Below, piece after piece: positions 61,675 to 64,000 of a stretch of 64,000 bases of DNA. Source of the DNA: Bradyrhizobium sp. KBS0727 (lineage in GTDB: Bacteria > Pseudomonadota > Alphaproteobacteria > Rhizobiales > Xanthobacteraceae); contig NZ_CP042176.1 of NCBI RefSeq assembly GCF_005937885.2, positions 6,009,501 to 6,073,500 of the forward strand. Direction: 5' to 3'. Within the stretch, counting starts at the first letter, position 1, and each line of letters opens with the position of its first letter. The translations under genes and the position numbers were made by a program. Below the pieces are notes generated by a model. The model was given only the letters and a program-made list of their open reading frames with translations, did not search any database and was not told the origin of the DNA.

Positions 61675-62163
61675 ATGACGTTTATCCATGTGATGACGCC
61701 GCAAGGGCGACTGAATGCAGATCAGCGGCGCGTTCTGGCCAGGACACTGACGGATGCCGTGCTGGTGCCGGAGGTCGGCAAACTCACGCCCGAAGCCCGC
61801 CGCGGCTATCAGGTGCATTTTGCCGAGCGCCCGCTGGACATGATCGCGCACGGGGGAGAGTTGCTCTCGGACAAGCCAAGCGACGTCATGGTGGTCGATG
61901 TCGTGGCGATGGATTGCTGCTGGACCCGCGAGGATCGCGCCGCGGTCATCCGCAACATCCAGACCGCGCTTGCGGATGCCTTGGGGATGAAGGCTCCGTC
62001 GCCGGCCTGGTGGGTCAATTTCCGCATCATCGAGGAAGGAAGCTGGGGTTCGCGCGGCGGTGTGCTGTCGTTCTTCGATCTGCTCGAGCACGGCGCATCC
62101 CACTTTGCGCCGGAGCGCGCCGCGGCGATCCGCACCGCGCTTGCCGTCAAGTACGAGAGATAG
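61675..62163 (+). CDS. Tautomerase-like protein
   Basis: A 162-residue protein with two tautomerase-like halves (TFIHVMTPQGRLNADQRRVL, then DVMVVDVVAMDCCWTREDRA). Members of the superfamily use an N-terminal Pro exposed after Met removal; here residue 2 is Thr, so the classical base is missing and the activity may differ. GGGGGG precedes the ATG. It opens the operon controlled by the TetR gene. Confidence 0.78.
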   Translation: MTFIHVMTPQGRLNADQRRVLARTLTDAVLVPEVGKLTPEARRGYQVHFAERPLDMIAHGGELLSDKPSDVMVVDVVAMDCCWTREDRAAVIRNIQTALADALGMKAPSPAWWVNFRIIEEGSWGSRGGVLSFFDLLEHGASHFAPERAAAIRTALAVKYER

Positions 62164-62219
62164 CCGCCTCTTGAAGGCCGCATCGGAACTTTCGCGTATC
62201 AAACAGAGGAAACCAAGCC

Positions 62220-62999
62220 ATGACCGCAGAGGGAAAAATCCGAACCGAAACCCATGACCGCGTGTTCAGGATCATCATCGACAATCCGGCGAAGAAGAAT
62301 GCGTTTTCGCCGGCCATGATGGAGCAATTGTCGGACGCACTGACGGAACTGCACAACAACGAGAGCCATTGGGTCGGCGTCATCTGCGCCGAGGGCAAGG
62401 ATTTCACGGCCGGCCTCGACATGCCGAAGTTCTTCGGCCCCAACGCCGAGAAGCGAAATATCAGGGAAGGCAATGTCGACGTGTTCGGCCTCGGCAAGCG
62501 TTGCAGGAAGCCGATCGTCACCGCGGTGCAAGGCATCGTGTTCACCATCGGCATCGAGCTGATGCTGGCGGGTGATATCGTCGTCGCCGCCGATGACAGC
62601 CGGTTCTGCCAGATGGAATCCAAACGCGGCATTGCGCCGTTCGGCGGCGCGCATTTCCGCTTCCTGTCGCGCACCGGCTGGGGCAACGCGATGTATCACC
62701 TGTTGCTGTGCGATGAATTCAGCGCGGCCCGCGCCCGCGAGATCGGGCTGGTCCAGGAGGTGGTGCCGGCCGGCCAGCAGATCGAACGCGCGATGCAGCT
62801 CGCCGCGATCATTGCGCGGAATGCGCCGCTCGGCATCCAGGTGACCAAGGAGGCTGCCGCTAAATATGTCGAGCACGGCGAGGCCGCGGCGATCGCCTAC
62901 ATTCCGTCGATTCGCGAGCGGGTGCTGAACAGCGCCGACGCCAAAGAAGGCATTCAATCCTTCATCGAGCGGCGCGCCGCCGTGTTTCAGGGCCGGTGA
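62220..62999 (+). CDS. Enoyl-CoA hydratase/isomerase (crotonase) family protein
   Basis: A 259-residue crotonase that acts on an acyl-CoA. The oxyanion-hole segments are VGVICAEGKDFTAGLDMPKF and VQGIVFTIGIELMLAGDIVV, and FCQMESKRGIAPFGGAHFR gives the second active-site region. The exact reaction is not set by sequence. It sits between the tautomerase and hydratase genes in the same operon (56 bases after the former), with GAGGAAA upstream. Confidence 0.93.
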   Translation: MTAEGKIRTETHDRVFRIIIDNPAKKNAFSPAMMEQLSDALTELHNNESHWVGVICAEGKDFTAGLDMPKFFGPNAEKRNIREGNVDVFGLGKRCRKPIVTAVQGIVFTIGIELMLAGDIVVAADDSRFCQMESKRGIAPFGGAHFRFLSRTGWGNAMYHLLLCDEFSAARAREIGLVQEVVPAGQQIERAMQLAAIIARNAPLGIQVTKEAAAKYVEHGEAAAIAYIPSIRERVLNSADAKEGIQSFIERRAAVFQGR

Positions 63000-63003
63000 G
63001 CAA

Positions 63004-63792
63004 GTGAAGCCGATTTCAGGAAAGCAGCGGGAACTGGCGGATTTGCTGGTCGAGGCGCGCCGCAACGCGTCTCAGCTGTCCTCGCTGCCGGATGACCTAG
63101 TGCCGGCAACGGCCACCGAGGCCTATGCCGTGAACCGGATCGTGGCGGAGCGGCTCGGCTGGGAGCCGCTCGGCTGGAAGATAGCCGGAACGACCGACGG
63201 GGTACGGAACAAGCTCCGGCTCGACGGACCGATCTATGGCAGGACGTTTCGTCGCTTCGCATGCACCTCGCCTGCGCGTTTTGGAGCCGCGGAATTGCTC
63301 GACCCCCTGATCGAATGCGAGTTCTTCGTCACGCTCGCGCGCGACCTGCCGCCGCGAGACGCGCCGTGGACGCTGCCCGAGACCATCGAGGCGATCGGCG
63401 AGGTTCACGCAGGCATCGAAGTCGCGGAGTGCCGTTACGCGCGAGCCGCCCTGCCCCCGATGCCAGCCATTCTCGCCGACGGCAGCGCTTCGGGGCGCTA
63501 CGTGTTCGGCGACAGGATCGAGAACTGGCGCGAAGGACTTGCGTCGATTCCGGTCCGGCTCGAAGTGGACGGCGCGTTGCGCCGCGAGGGCATCGGCGCC
63601 GACGTCATGGGCGACCCGTTGCGGCCGCTGTGGTGGCTGGCCGAACAGCGCCGGCATTGGGGCGACGGACTTCGCGCCGGGGAAACCATCAGCACCGGTT
63701 CGATGACAGGCATGCTGCCGGTGCGCGGTGGCCAGCATGTTCGCGCGCGCTTCGGCGATACGGCGACCATCGAGATCACAATCGATCCTTGA
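63004..63792 (+). CDS. 2-keto-4-pentenoate hydratase / FAH-fold protein
   Basis: A 262-residue hydratase of the MhpD type. It shows EAYAVNRIVAERLGWEPLGW, KIAGTTDG, the metal-binding ECEFFVTLARDLP and EVHAGIEVAECRY, and GETISTGSMTGMLPVRGGQ. Such enzymes hydrate 2-oxopent-4-enoates in meta-cleavage pathways. It starts at a GTG at 63004, five bases after the crotonase stop. With the tautomerase gene it suggests breakdown of an aromatic- or ring-derived acid. Confidence 0.9.
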   Translation: MKPISGKQRELADLLVEARRNASQLSSLPDDLVPATATEAYAVNRIVAERLGWEPLGWKIAGTTDGVRNKLRLDGPIYGRTFRRFACTSPARFGAAELLDPLIECEFFVTLARDLPPRDAPWTLPETIEAIGEVHAGIEVAECRYARAALPPMPAILADGSASGRYVFGDRIENWREGLASIPVRLEVDGALRREGIGADVMGDPLRPLWWLAEQRRHWGDGLRAGETISTGSMTGMLPVRGGQHVRARFGDTATIEITIDP

Positions 63793-63858
63793 CGGGTTCG
63801 GCTTGATGCTGGTCTGAACCCGAAGCGCACGCAGGACGATTTAAGGGCCGCTAGCCGT

Positions 63859-64000
63859 TCAGGATTCCAGAGAAGCCAGGGGAACGTCGAGCGCGTAAAC
63901 AAACCCGTCCGGCTGATAGGAGAGCTTGACGTCACCTTTCAGCTGCCGACCGAGCGTCTCGATCAGGCGCGTGCCAAAACTCTGTCTGCTAGGCGCCGTG
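63859..64000 (-). CDS. C-terminus of an HWE/HisKA_2-type sensor histidine kinase, 5' end outside window
   Basis: Only the last 46 codons are visible. They read QSFGTRLIETLGRQLKGDVK, then LSYQPDGFVYALDVPLASLES and a stop. The FGTRLIE block followed by a GxV...PDG strand is the end of the ATP-binding domain of HWE-type kinases, which are abundant in rhizobia. The sensing part lies beyond the window. Confidence 0.75.
   Translation of the reverse strand, partial: TAPSRQSFGTRLIETLGRQLKGDVKLSYQPDGFVYALDVPLASLES

Overview
The window reads as high-GC alphaproteobacterial chromosome, most like Bradyrhizobium or a close relative. This rests on gene content (HlyB- and PrtD-type secretion systems, FemAB-type polysaccharide genes, DadA/omega-aminotransferase, an HWE-type kinase end) and on the many ATGA/GTGA start-stop overlaps. 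It is inference; no database was searched. I see no rRNA, tRNA, CRISPR array, integrase or intact insertion sequence.

Layout. (1) 1-12.9 kb, minus strand: a type I secretion operon. A 3,249-residue DUF4347 protein built from Ig-like repeats and three beta-propeller-like domains is followed by an HlyB-like ABC exporter and an HlyD adaptor that runs off the window. (2) 13.1-31.4 kb: an exopolysaccharide locus. On the minus strand are a nucleotidyltransferase, a DegT aminotransferase, an initiating sugar-phosphate transferase and a 4,6-dehydratase. On the plus strand are a polysaccharide deacetylase, a GT4 glycosyltransferase, an O-antigen-ligase-like protein, a Wzz/BY-kinase, two P-loop kinase-like proteins and a flippase. 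FemAB, VanZ and an exported propeller protein accompany them. Both margins carry decayed copies of genes that are intact inside (a glycosyltransferase at about 17.4-17.7 kb, a flippase at about 30.8-31.1 kb), so the locus has probably been duplicated or replaced. (3) 31.4-37.8 kb: a second type I system (PrtD-like ABC plus a long HlyD) facing a divergent gene for a protein made of two nearly identical 288-residue units, its likely cargo. (4) 38.1-41.1 kb: a membrane cytochrome b fused to an ethylbenzene-dehydrogenase-type heme domain, overlapping a [2Fe-2S]/flavin reductase.

(5) 41.7-52.4 kb: the most unusual part. A SARP/TPR regulator is followed 34 bp later by a 1,494-residue protein that joins a cytochrome P450, a membrane segment and a DyP-type heme peroxidase in one chain. 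Downstream come a lipocalin-like protein, an APH-fold kinase and a small protein in overlapping genes, then a convergent Baeyer-Villiger-type monooxygenase. I infer an oxidative pathway on a hydrophobic substrate, with the fusion possibly using peroxide.

(6) 52.6-64 kb: ordinary metabolism. It holds a VOC protein, a ChaC-like cyclotransferase, a phospholipase D-like protein, gamma-glutamyltransferase, a D-amino-acid dehydrogenase, an omega-aminotransferase with a divergent XRE-cupin regulator, and a TetR regulator divergent from a tautomerase/crotonase/hydratase operon with a clear tandem operator. The window ends in the C-terminus of a histidine kinase.
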